NCBI GenBank assembly: GCA_947458795.1
Contig: CANHCD010000020.1
Location: forward strand, 1-13,604
Reading direction: 5' to 3'
DNA from: Cyclobacteriaceae bacterium
Lineage (GTDB): Bacteria > Bacteroidota > Bacteroidia > Cytophagales > Cyclobacteriaceae
Length of the DNA stretch: 13,604 bases
Shown here: piece after piece, positions 8,103 to 13,604 of the stretch
Position numbering within the stretch: position 1 is the stretch's first letter
Layout of the letters: each line of letters starts with the position of its first letter
The notes under the pieces: generated by a model
What the model was told of the DNA's origin: nothing
The model's database searches: none
Seen by the model: the letters and a program-made list of their open reading frames with translations, nothing else
Position numbers and translations under genes: made by a program

Positions 8103-9299
8103 TCAGGAAGTTTTATCCCAAATTCTATAGCTTTTGGTCAAATCAAAAACCTTATCGAGAATTTCTTTTTCAGCGGGCCCCCATTCTTTCCCTCTTCGAG
8201 CATAAACTGCCTGAGCGGTCTCATGAAATTTAGGAGGCGTAAACGTGGAAAAACCTGCTGCACCACCCCAAGCAAAGGAAGGGATAAAATTTCGTGGATA
8301 GCCATCTCCAAATACGTTTGCTCCCACACCGATGACGGTACCCGTATTAAACATGGTGTTGATGCCACACTTGCTGTGGTCTCCCATCATCAGGCCACAA
8401 AACTGGAGCCCAGTATTGGCAAACCCTCCTTTGGTATAATCCCAGAGTTTAACGGGCGCATAGTTGTTTTTGAGATTGGAGGTATTCGTGTCTGCACCCA
8501 GATTGCACCATTCTCCAATCACTGAATTGCCCAAAAATCCATCGTGACCTTTGTTGGAATAGCCCATAATCACCGAATTGGACACTTCTCCACCCACTTT
8601 CGAATAGGGCCCAATGGTGGTATCTCCTCGTAATTTTGCGCCCATATTGACCGTGGAACCTTCGCATAGCGCAAAAGGGCCTCGAATCAAGGCGCCTTCC
8701 TGTACCTCGGAGTTTCTTCCCAAGTAAATAGGACCTCCTTCAGCATTGAGTACTGCAGCTCTGATTTGAGCCCCCTCTTCAATAAAAATCTGATGCTCCC
8801 CATAGCAGCGGGTGTGGGGATCTAGGATGGGATTGGAAGTTCTTCCGGCAGTGATCAGGGTAAAATCCTTTCGGATTTCAGCCGCATTGAATTGGAAAAT
8901 ATGCCAGGTTTTTTGAAGTAGCACGGGTTCTTGTGCTGCTTGAATGATTTTCTTTTCAGAGGCAAAAGCCAAGGTTTTTTCATGCCCTCCACAAGCTGTG
9001 GCCAACAAGGTTTTCCCAAAAAATAAGGCCTCATCCTCTTTTAGGGAAGAGACTTGTTGCCAAGAAGTCGAATCAGGCAACCAGGAACCATTGATGGCGA
9101 TGGCCTGCAGCTCTGCTCGTGGAAAAAGAGTTTGTAGGTAGTCTTGAGTCCAATAGGACAGCACTGCTCCTGTGTATTTCTCCCATTTCTCGGAAATTTT
9201 TAGAATCCCTACACGAAGGTCAGCAACTGGCCGAGTAAAGGTGAAGGGAAGGAGAGACCCGCGTATGGCAGGATCGTCAAACAACAGAAGGTGCTTCAT
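8103..9299 (-). CDS. GlmU-like putative sugar nucleotidyltransferase with left-handed beta-helix
   Basis: From the ATG at 9299 the protein has 398 residues. The N-terminal half resembles the NTP_transf_4 type of Bacteroidota GlmU homologues (MKHLLLFDDPAIRGSLLPFT, then FTRPVADLRVGI) and lacks the usual LAAGxGTRM nucleotidyltransferase loop. The C-terminal half has hexapeptide repeats of a left-handed beta-helix, for example IYLGRNSEVQEGALIRGPFA, STVNMGAKLRGDTTIG, NSVIMGYSNKGHDGFLGNSV and GTVIGVGANVFGD. It probably acts on a UDP-sugar or amino-sugar precursor of the envelope, but the reaction is not proven. A longer frame to 9332 exists, but its start would lie in the loop of the rpmE2 terminator hairpin, so 9299 is chosen. 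It is the first gene of the seven-gene run. Confidence 0.88.
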   Translation of the reverse strand: MKHLLLFDDPAIRGSLLPFTFTRPVADLRVGILKISEKWEKYTGAVLSYWTQDYLQTLFPRAELQAIAINGSWLPDSTSWQQVSSLKEDEALFFGKTLLATACGGHEKTLAFASEKKIIQAAQEPVLLQKTWHIFQFNAAEIRKDFTLITAGRTSNPILDPHTRCYGEHQIFIEEGAQIRAAVLNAEGGPIYLGRNSEVQEGALIRGPFALCEGSTVNMGAKLRGDTTIGPYSKVGGEVSNSVIMGYSNKGHDGFLGNSVIGEWCNLGADTNTSNLKNNYAPVKLWDYTKGGFANTGLQFCGLMMGDHSKCGINTMFNTGTVIGVGANVFGDGYPRNFIPSFAWGGAAGFSTFTPPKFHETAQAVYARRGKEWGPAEKEILDKVFDLTKSYRIWDKTS

Positions 9300-9303
9300 A
9301 GAA

Positions 9304-9311
9304 CAAAAATA
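9304..9311 (-). promoter_or_regulatory. Possible -7 box (TATTTTTG) just before the GlmU-like gene
   Basis: On the minus strand the sequence reads TATTTTTG, a full match to the Bacteroidota TAnnTTTG element, ending 4 nt before the ATG at 9299. It is formed by the tail of the terminator T-run of the upstream gene. No TTTG is present 19-21 nt further upstream, so this is a half-match in T-rich sequence and may be chance. If real, the transcript would start at or next to the start codon. Confidence 0.35.
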
Positions 9312-9349
9312 AAAAAGTCTCCCGGAATACATGCTCCGGGAGACTTTTT
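9311..9349 (-). terminator. Intrinsic terminator of rpmE2
   Basis: A perfect 15-bp inverted repeat pairs 9312-9326 (AAAAAGTCTCCCGGA) with 9335-9349 around an 8-nt loop. On the minus strand it gives a GC-rich hairpin followed by a run of T, starting 20 nt after the rpmE2 stop. It separates rpmE2 from the seven-gene run. The symmetric A and T flanks would let it work on the plus strand too, though no plus-strand gene ends here. Confidence 0.9.
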
Positions 9350-9368
9350 CGAAGGACGAAAGTCCAAA

Positions 9369-9614
9369 TTACTTTTTCGCGTAGCGCTTGTTGAATTTCT
9401 CCACACGACCTGCAGTATCCAACAACATTTTCTTACCTGTATAGAACGGGTGAGATTCAGAGCTAACTTCAATCTTGTACACTGGATAAGAGTTGCCATC
9501 TGTCCACACGATAGTTTCGTTGGTTTCGATGGTAGACTTGGTCAAAAACTTGAACTCACTAGAGGTGTCGTAAAATACTACATCTCTATAGTTTGGATGA
9601 ATATCGCTTTTCAT
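9369..9614 (-). CDS. rpmE2: 50S ribosomal protein L31, type B (zinc-free)
   Basis: An 81-residue protein starting [16 protein letters not shown], a standard type B L31 opening. It contains no cysteine, so it lacks the CxxC zinc site of the other L31 paralogue type and should work without zinc. An upstream in-frame ATG at 9656 would add 14 residues, but that codon lies within the promoter -7 box, so the start at 9614 is chosen. The gene stands alone, with its own promoter (9656-9687) and terminator (9312-9349). In many bacteria type B L31 replaces the zinc form under zinc limitation; I see no Zur-like operator that would show this here. Confidence 0.95.
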   Translation of the reverse strand: MKSDIHPNYRDVVFYDTSSEFKFLTKSTIETNETIVWTDGNSYPVYKIEVSSESHPFYTGKKMLLDTAGRVEKFNKRYAKK

Positions 9615-9655
9615 GCTATTGCTAGTTTTAAGTATTGCTTTTCTGAAATGAGGCA

Positions 9656-9687
9656 CAAAGATATCCTTTTAAATAAATCCGACCAAA
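9656..9687 (-). promoter_or_regulatory. Bacteroidota-type promoter of rpmE2
   Basis: On the minus strand a TTTG (9684-9687) is followed after exactly 20 nt by TATCTTTG (9656-9663). This fits the TTTG-N19-21-TAnnTTTG consensus of the Bacteroidota primary sigma factor. Transcription would start near 9650, giving a leader of about 35 nt before the ATG at 9614. Confidence 0.8.
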
Positions 9688-9739
9688 TGTTTGTCAAGGA
9701 TTTATTGAAAATCACCCAAAACCTCGAAAAAAATCTGGT

Positions 9740-10381
9740 TTACTTACTTTTAAAGTCGCCCCGTTTGATGGAGCGGATAAATTGAGACCAGGCAAAGGGG
9801 TCCAAAATACGCAAGGGCCTAGGGCCATATATATCTTGATTTTGGAGCATTTGAGACTCCTGGAAGGCCCTAAAATTCTCATTGCCAGAAGCTGGCATCG
9901 ACTCCGCCCAACGGAGCAGCATCTCAGGACGCATGTTCGTTCGGCTAATGGACATCGGATCTACCACCGACATGGTGAGCACCGCTTGCTTAAACTCATC
10001 TTCAGTCGGATAAGGCATGACCTCAATTTCAGCAAGTGCGATTTCGTCCACTTCCATGGTCAAAATCAAGGAGATGCGGTCATTCTCCATTTTTTGAGGC
10101 ACATTGAAGGTTTGCTTCTTCAAACCAATAAACGTGAATACGATGGTATCTCCTTCAAGAACAGGCATTGAAAAATACCCAAATCGTCCAGAAACAGTTC
10201 CCCTACCTTTTTTGGGTACATAAATATTTACCCCAGGAACAGCGTCTGTACTATCCGCATTGAGGATAATTCCCGAAAGTTGGACGACTTTTTTTTCCTG
10301 ATTATCTTGAGCAATCAAGTCTTGCGCGCAGAAAAAAAATCCCGACAACAGAATTAGCGCATATAAATAGGTTATTTTCAC
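9740..10381 (-). CDS. Exported protein with a carboxypeptidase regulatory-like (CarboxypepD_reg) domain
   Basis: From the GTG at 10381 the protein has 213 residues: a signal peptide (KITYLYALILLSGFFFCAQ, cleavage probably just after DLIAQ), then a compact beta-sandwich at about 34-112 with the typical order QLSGIILNADS, AVPGVNIYVPKKGRGTVS, FGYFSMPVLEGDTIVFTFIG and ISLILTM. In Bacteroidota this domain usually begins TonB-dependent receptors, but here no plug or barrel follows. The remaining 100 residues are polar and unassigned, with an acidic EDEF stretch and a basic end. The role is unknown; it is probably periplasmic or surface-associated. A TTG at 10396 could add five residues. It overlaps CATCTTTG (10394-10401), a 7-of-8 match to the -7 box, so I favour the GTG. 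The gene is divergent from the ArsR-type gene across 105 nt. Confidence 0.8.
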   Translation of the reverse strand: MKITYLYALILLSGFFFCAQDLIAQDNQEKKVVQLSGIILNADSTDAVPGVNIYVPKKGRGTVSGRFGYFSMPVLEGDTIVFTFIGLKKQTFNVPQKMENDRISLILTMEVDEIALAEIEVMPYPTEDEFKQAVLTMSVVDPMSISRTNMRPEMLLRWAESMPASGNENFRAFQESQMLQNQDIYGPRPLRILDPFAWSQFIRSIKRGDFKSK

Positions 10382-10486
10382 GAATATTGGGTTCAAAGAT
10401 GTTCTGCCCTTGGACTTCTTGATGATTTTAAGCCAATTTCAGCGATTATTTTCGTTTCACCTCGTTCCCGAAGTTAAAACTTACTA

Positions 10487-10870
10487 ATGAGACTCAAAAA
10501 TATCAGTTTAAACTATGGTTTGCGAATTTTTAAAGCACTTTCGGAAGAACCGAGGGTCCGCATCCTACATTTATTGATGCAGAATAAGGAATTAAGCATC
10601 TCAGACCTGGAACTAATTTTGGACTTTACCCAAACAAAAACGAGCCGCCACTTGATATACCTAAAGAATGCCGGTCTCCTAGGTAGCCGCAGGACGGATC
10701 AGTGGATGTTTTACTACATCTTGGAGGAATACCTTGAAATCTTGCAACAGATCTTCAAACTGATTCAGAAAGATGCCAACCTAACCAAGGATCAAGAAAC
10801 CTACGAAATCCTAAAGTCCAACCGAGAACTAGCAGCCAATAAAATACAAAACAACCAGTACAGACGCTAA
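10487..10870 (+). CDS. ArsR-family winged-helix transcriptional regulator
   Basis: A 127-residue DNA-binding protein. The winged helix covers about residues 10-80: LRIFKALSEEPRVRILHLL (helices 1-2), ELSISDLELILDFTQTKTSRHLIYLKNAGLL (helix-turn-helix with recognition helix TKTSRHLIYL), then the wing GSRRTDQWMFYYI. The C terminus is a charged helix. It has no cysteine at all and lacks the ELCVCDL-type metal site, so it is not a classical arsenic or metal thiolate sensor and its signal is unknown. It is followed after 5 nt by the HAD hydrolase gene, which it is likely co-transcribed with, and it faces a divergent gene. It may control its own unit or the divergent gene, but I see no clear operator. 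Confidence 0.88.
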   Translation: MRLKNISLNYGLRIFKALSEEPRVRILHLLMQNKELSISDLELILDFTQTKTSRHLIYLKNAGLLGSRRTDQWMFYYILEEYLEILQQIFKLIQKDANLTKDQETYEILKSNRELAANKIQNNQYRR

Positions 10871-10875
10871 GTCAA

Positions 10876-11571
10876 TTGAAAACCTACCAGCATCTTTTCT
10901 TCGATCTAGACCACACGCTCTGGGATTACGATCGGAATGTGCGCGAATCCCTCTCCGAACTGTACCAAATTTATGCCTTGCAAGACTTAGGCATTCCGAC
11001 CTTCGAGCAGTTTTTCTCCTCTTTTCATACGGTCAACTACCAATTGTGGGATGACTACAACCTCGGCAAAATCGACAAACAAGGACTGCGACGAGAACGC
11101 TTCCCCCGGATTTTCACCCATGCTGGCGGGAATGCTGCTGCGATCCCCGCCCCTTTTGAGGAGGATTTCATGCACCGCACCTCCTCCAAACCTCATTTAT
11201 TCCCTTATTCCAAAGAGATTTTGGACTACTTGAAAAAAAAGTACCGCTTACACCTCATTACCAATGGATTTAACGAGTCCCAAGCAAAAAAAATGAATTC
11301 CTCCGGGCTGAATGGCTACTTCGAATTGATCGTCACTTCGGAAACTACGGGTCATAAAAAGCCAGATCCACGAATTTTCTACTATGCGCTGGAGCAACTT
11401 CAAGCAAATGCCGCTGCCTGCCTCATGATCGGTGACAACCCCAACTCAGACATTCTTGGAGCACAGCGAGCGGCCATAGACCAAGTGTATTTCAATCCCG
11501 AGGGAAAATCCATAGACCTCAAGCCCACCTACGAAATCCGACACCTACAAGAACTAGAGCTCCTTTTGTGA
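10876..11571 (+). CDS. HAD-superfamily hydrolase, YjjG-like noncanonical pyrimidine nucleotidase
   Basis: A 231-residue HAD-IA phosphatase with all four motifs: FFDLDHTLWDYD (nucleophile Asp10, acid Asp12), LITNGFN (Thr129), GHKKPDPRIF (Lys161/162) and MIGDNPNSDILGA (186-198). The cap between motifs I and II is helical, and the pattern best fits the YjjG family, which dephosphorylates noncanonical pyrimidine nucleotides. The exact substrate is inferred only. The start codon is TTG at 10876; no ATG or GTG is available upstream before an in-frame stop at 10840, and the HAD fold begins at once, so TTG is required. It lies 5 nt behind the ArsR-type gene, consistent with coupled translation. Confidence 0.9.
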   Translation: MKTYQHLFFDLDHTLWDYDRNVRESLSELYQIYALQDLGIPTFEQFFSSFHTVNYQLWDDYNLGKIDKQGLRRERFPRIFTHAGGNAAAIPAPFEEDFMHRTSSKPHLFPYSKEILDYLKKKYRLHLITNGFNESQAKKMNSSGLNGYFELIVTSETTGHKKPDPRIFYYALEQLQANAAACLMIGDNPNSDILGAQRAAIDQVYFNPEGKSIDLKPTYEIRHLQELELLL

Positions 11572-11584
11572 GGAAAAGCAGCTC
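11557..11584 (+). other. Imperfect hairpin spanning the HAD gene stop codon
   Basis: GAGCT (11557-11561) pairs with AGCTC (11580-11584) and CTTTT (11563-11567) with AAAAG (11574-11578), with one C/C mismatch and a 6-nt loop containing most of the TGA stop region. No T-run follows, so it is not a standard terminator. It may only slow or partly end transcription, or may be chance. Confidence 0.35.
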
Positions 11585-11603
11585 CACATTCCTAGGGATA
11601 TCC

Positions 11604-11611
11604 TATCTTTG
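11604..11611 (+). promoter_or_regulatory. -7 promoter box of pruA (TATCTTTG)
   Basis: TATCTTTG is a full match to the Bacteroidota TAnnTTTG element and is identical to the rpmE2 box. It lies 29 nt before the pruA ATG, giving a leader of about 20-25 nt. No TTTG lies at the right distance upstream. The 8-bp palindrome GGATATCC (11596-11603) directly abuts the box and could be a regulator site. Confidence 0.6.
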
Positions 11612-11640
11612 TTTCCTTAATTCACACAAACGCAATCACC

Positions 11641-13278
11641 ATGTTAAAGGGATTTTTCAACGTACCTACTCCAGTAAATGAGCCAATAAAGGCATACGCT
11701 CCAGGAAGCCCCGAGCGAAAAGAACTTCAAGCCATGCTGGCCACACTCCGTTCCCAACAAAAAGACATTCCCATGTATATCGGGAGCGAAGAGGTGCGAA
11801 CAGGCAAGACGAGGACAGTTTCTCCCCCTCACGATCACCAGCACATCTTAGGTCGCTTTCACGAAGGAGACCGCTCCCATGTAGAGCAGGCTATCCAAGC
11901 TGCATTAGGAGCGAAGGAAGCCTGGGAAAATATGGCCTGGGAACAGCGTGCAGCTATTTTCCTAAAAGCCGCCGACTTACTCGCAGGCCCTTACCGTGCC
12001 CGAATCAATGCCGCTACCATGCTTGGACAATCCAAAAATGCCTTTCAGGCAGAGATTGATGCCGCATGTGAATTTATAGACTTCCTTCGCTTCAATGTAA
12101 AATACATGTGCGAAATCTATTCCCAGCAGCCTCCCGTTTCTGGAGCTGGAGTTTGGAATAGATTGGAGCAGCGGCCCCTCGAGGGCTTCGTATTTGCCTT
12201 AACTCCCTTCAACTTTACAGCCATTGCAGGCAACTTGCCTACTTCAGCCGCGCTGATGGGAAACACCATCGTGTGGAAGGTGGCCTACACCCAGATCTAT
12301 TCCGCCCAAGTACTCATGGAAGTATTCAAAGAGGCCGGCGTACCTGATGGCGTGATCAACTTGGTCTATGTGGACGGCCCAACAGCAGGAGACGTGATTT
12401 TCAAGCACCCAGATTTTGCGGGAATCCACTTCACCGGATCAACAGGTGTTTTTCAACACATCTGGAAGACGGTGGGCGAAAACATCACCCGCTACAAATC
12501 TTACCCAAGAATCGTGGGGGAAACAGGAGGCAAAGACTTTGTCTTGGCACACAAATCCGCCAATCCAAAGGCAGTAGCTGTCGGACTTGTTCGTGGTGCT
12601 TTTGAATACCAAGGCCAAAAATGCTCTGCGGCATCGAGAGCATACCTTCCTTCCAACCTCTGGGAAGAAATAAAAAATTACATGCTTGAAGACCTAGCAT
12701 CGATGACCATGGGAGGCACTGAGGACTTCAGCAACTTTATCAATGCGGTAATCGATGAAAAATCCTTTGACAAAATTGCGGCATACATCGAGCAGGCCAA
12801 GGCTGCTCCCGGTATAGAGATCATCGCTGGTGGCAAGTACGACAAGTCAAAGGGCTACTTCATCGAACCAACAGTCATCCTCACTCAGGACCCCATGTAC
12901 AAGACCATGTGTGAGGAGATCTTTGGTCCAGTTTTGACCATCTATGTGTACCATGAGGAGCATTTTGAGACCGTTTTGGAATTAGTAGATCAAACGTCTC
13001 CCTATGCACTTACCGGTGCCGTTTTCTCTCAGGACCGCTATGCCATTGAGTTAGCCACTCAAAAATTGAAGCATGCAGCTGGCAATTTCTACATCAACGA
13101 CAAGCCAACAGGTGCAGTCGTTGGACAGCAGCCATTCGGTGGCGCTAGAGCCTCTGGTACAAATGACAAAGCAGGCTCCATGATCAACTTGCTCCGTTGG
13201 GTATCTCCGCGCACCATCAAAGAAACATTCGTTTCCCCTACCGACTACCGCTATCCTTTCTTGGAAAAAAACCTTTGA
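11641..13278 (+). CDS. pruA: L-glutamate gamma-semialdehyde dehydrogenase (1-pyrroline-5-carboxylate dehydrogenase)
   Basis: A 545-residue aldehyde dehydrogenase that oxidises glutamate semialdehyde to glutamate with NAD+, the second step of proline breakdown. Its length and motifs fit the monofunctional enzyme: the oxyanion-loop Asn in FALTPFNFTAIAGN (185-198), FTGSTGV (264-270), the general base Glu294 in GETGGKDF, the catalytic Cys328 in EYQGQKCSAASR, and EEIFGPVL further on. The WKP usually seen in the cofactor pocket reads WKV (212-214), leaving the Lys intact. There is no proline dehydrogenase domain and no putA neighbour in the window. It has its own -7 box 29 nt before the ATG. The last sense codons (Asn, Leu) and the stop lie inside the first palindrome of the repeat array, so the C-terminal end was probably set by that element. 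Confidence 0.96.
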   Translation: MLKGFFNVPTPVNEPIKAYAPGSPERKELQAMLATLRSQQKDIPMYIGSEEVRTGKTRTVSPPHDHQHILGRFHEGDRSHVEQAIQAALGAKEAWENMAWEQRAAIFLKAADLLAGPYRARINAATMLGQSKNAFQAEIDAACEFIDFLRFNVKYMCEIYSQQPPVSGAGVWNRLEQRPLEGFVFALTPFNFTAIAGNLPTSAALMGNTIVWKVAYTQIYSAQVLMEVFKEAGVPDGVINLVYVDGPTAGDVIFKHPDFAGIHFTGSTGVFQHIWKTVGENITRYKSYPRIVGETGGKDFVLAHKSANPKAVAVGLVRGAFEYQGQKCSAASRAYLPSNLWEEIKNYMLEDLASMTMGGTEDFSNFINAVIDEKSFDKIAAYIEQAKAAPGIEIIAGGKYDKSKGYFIEPTVILTQDPMYKTMCEEIFGPVLTIYVYHEEHFETVLELVDQTSPYALTGAVFSQDRYAIELATQKLKHAAGNFYINDKPTGAVVGQQPFGGARASGTNDKAGSMINLLRWVSPRTIKETFVSPTDYRYPFLEKNL

Positions 13279-13289
13279 GGTTTAGGTCC

Positions 13290-13322
13290 AACCTTTGAGG
13301 TTTACCAAAAACCTCGAAGGTT
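13290..13322 (+). repeat. Hairpin unit 1, plus orientation
   Basis: AACCTTTGAGGTTT (13290-13303) pairs with AAACCTCGAAGGTT (13309-13322) around a 5-nt loop. This gives 14 bp with a single central T/G that is a wobble pair in RNA of the plus strand. Confidence 0.85.
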
Positions 13323-13389
13323 TATAATCCCATCTGTAGGTTTCCCAAAACCTCGAAGGTTTAAAATTCCATCTGGAGGTTTACCAAAA
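13312..13389. repeat. Tandem pair of 39-bp subrepeats
   Basis: 13312-13350 and 13351-13389 are adjacent 39-bp copies that agree at 35 of 39 positions, each running from CCTCGAAGGTTT to CCAAAA. A third copy at 13478-13516 is identical to the second. The first copy is the only part of the array that is not in the 127-bp unit, so it looks like an older or diverged duplication. Confidence 0.85.
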
Positions 13390-13477
13390 CTTCGAAGGTT
13401 TCAAAGCTGAATAATTAAACCTTCGAGGTCCAAAAAAGACCTCAAAGGTTAGTCCCAACCTTTGAGGTTTACCAAAA
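13351..13477. repeat. 127-bp tandem repeat, copy A
   Basis: It runs from CCTCGAAGGTTTAAAATT to GGTTTACCAAAA and is directly followed by copy B. The two agree at 124 of 127 positions, differing at 13409 (G versus C), 13453 (T versus G) and 13454 (C versus T). It contains one minus-oriented hairpin and the left arm of a plus-oriented hairpin. Confidence 0.93.
13418..13450 (-). repeat. Hairpin unit 2, minus orientation
   Basis: AACCTTCGAGGTC (13418-13430) pairs with GACCTCAAAGGTT (13438-13450) around CAAAAAA. Read on the minus strand it is the same hairpin as unit 1, with the TTTGAG arm first and the wobble pair. The left arm can also pair with AACTTCGAAGGTTT at 13388-13401 across a 15-nt loop, so two folds compete. 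Confidence 0.85.
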
Positions 13478-13488
13478 CCTCGAAGGTT
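13457..13488 (+). repeat. Hairpin unit 3, plus orientation
   Basis: AACCTTTGAGGTTT (13457-13470) pairs with AAACCTCGAAGGTT (13475-13488) around the 4-nt loop ACCA. It is the same as unit 1 except for a loop one base shorter, and it spans the junction of the two 127-bp copies. Confidence 0.85.
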
Positions 13489-13604
13489 TAAAATTCCATC
13501 TGGAGGTTTACCAAAACTTCGAAGGTTTCAAAGCTCAATAATTAAACCTTCGAGGTCCAAAAAAGACCTCAAAGGTTAGGTCCAACCTTTGAGGTTTACC
13601 AAAA
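13478..13604. repeat. 127-bp tandem repeat, copy B (to window end)
   Basis: This second copy ends exactly at the window edge, after the start of another plus-oriented hairpin arm, so further copies may follow. The high identity with copy A suggests recent duplication or gene conversion. Confidence 0.93.
13545..13577 (-). repeat. Hairpin unit 4, minus orientation
   Basis: This is the copy-B equivalent of unit 2: AACCTTCGAGGTC (13545-13557) with GACCTCAAAGGTT (13565-13577), with the same 7-nt A-rich loop. It is followed by a plus-oriented arm at 13584-13597 whose partner lies outside the window. Confidence 0.85.

Larger units (their letters stand above)
13270..13604. repeat. Palindromic repeat array (REP/BIME-like), continues past the window edge
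   Basis: This gene-free 335-bp stretch holds thirteen copies of a 13-14 bp imperfect palindrome, at about 13270, 13290, 13310, 13349, 13388, 13417, 13438, 13457, 13476, 13515, 13544, 13565 and 13584. The forms are AACCTTTGAGGTTT, AACCTCGAAGGTTT, AACTTCGAAGGTTT and the reverse orientations AAACCTTCGAGGTC and GACCTCAAAGGTT. Each has the core ACCT-N3-AGGT or a near variant. Copies pair into hairpins and are embedded in a longer tandem repeat. No coding frame, transposase or unique spacer is visible. The 127-bp period is not a multiple of three, which argues against coding. The layout resembles REP/BIME elements, which can be mobilised by REP-associated tyrosine transposases; that link is inferred. 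Confidence 0.92.

Noticed and set aside
9300..9332. Longer start for the GlmU-like protein at 9332
   Set aside because: The extension would be encoded by the loop and left arm of the rpmE2 terminator; MKHLLLFDD at 9299 is the natural beginning.
9615..9656. Longer L31 start at 9656
   Set aside because: The extra 14 residues are not part of L31, and the start codon lies in the promoter -7 box.
9291..9785. 164-residue open frame on the plus strand
   Set aside because: It runs antisense through rpmE2, its terminator and its promoter, and resembles no protein family; the minus-strand L31 explains the region.
13270..13604. CRISPR array
   Set aside because: The repeats are 13-14 bp palindromes in both orientations, and the intervening sequences are themselves repeated, not unique spacers. 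No cas gene is present.

Overview
The window looks like chromosomal DNA of a Bacteroidota member, most likely Cytophagales/Cyclobacteriaceae (Algoriphagus-like). The reasons are the protein types (a VPS10/Asp-box secreted protein, a PorT-type outer-membrane barrel, an orphan carboxypeptidase-regulatory-like domain protein, the Bacteroidota-type GlmU-like nucleotidyltransferase), sparse Shine-Dalgarno sequences, and promoters of the TTTG-N20-TAnnTTTG kind. The genus is inferred from general resemblance; no search was run.

Layout. 1-2021 (+): 3' part of a secreted multi-Asp-box beta-propeller protein, ending at a bidirectional terminator (2041-2075) shared with the converging outer-membrane barrel gene (2113-2712, -). 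2907-9299 (-): a tightly packed seven-gene run, read right to left: GlmU-like sugar nucleotidyltransferase, DNA polymerase III delta' (holB), RimB-like retropepsin, rimK, hemC, a cyclophilin lipoprotein and an RmlD-like reductase. Junctions are 11, 4, -4, -4, 1 and -23 nt, so one transcript is likely. 9312-9349: a perfect 15-bp terminator hairpin ends the separate rpmE2 (ribosomal protein L31 type B) unit, which has a textbook promoter at 9656-9687. 9740-10381 (-): an exported carboxypeptidase-regulatory-like domain protein, divergent from a two-gene unit (10487-11571, +) of a cysteine-free ArsR-type regulator and a YjjG-like HAD nucleotidase. 11641-13278 (+): L-glutamate gamma-semialdehyde dehydrogenase (pruA) behind its own -7 box.

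From 13270 to the window end lies the most unusual element: a dense array of 13-14 bp imperfect palindromes (variants of AACCTTTGAGGTTT and AACCTCGAAGGTTT), arranged as hairpins in alternating orientation and nested in a 127-bp tandem repeat. Its first unit supplies the last two codons and the stop of pruA. It resembles a REP/BIME-type element more than a CRISPR or a minisatellite, and it continues past the window edge.

Most genes are housekeeping functions of recognisable families. I see no defence system, prophage, insertion sequence, tRNA or rRNA.
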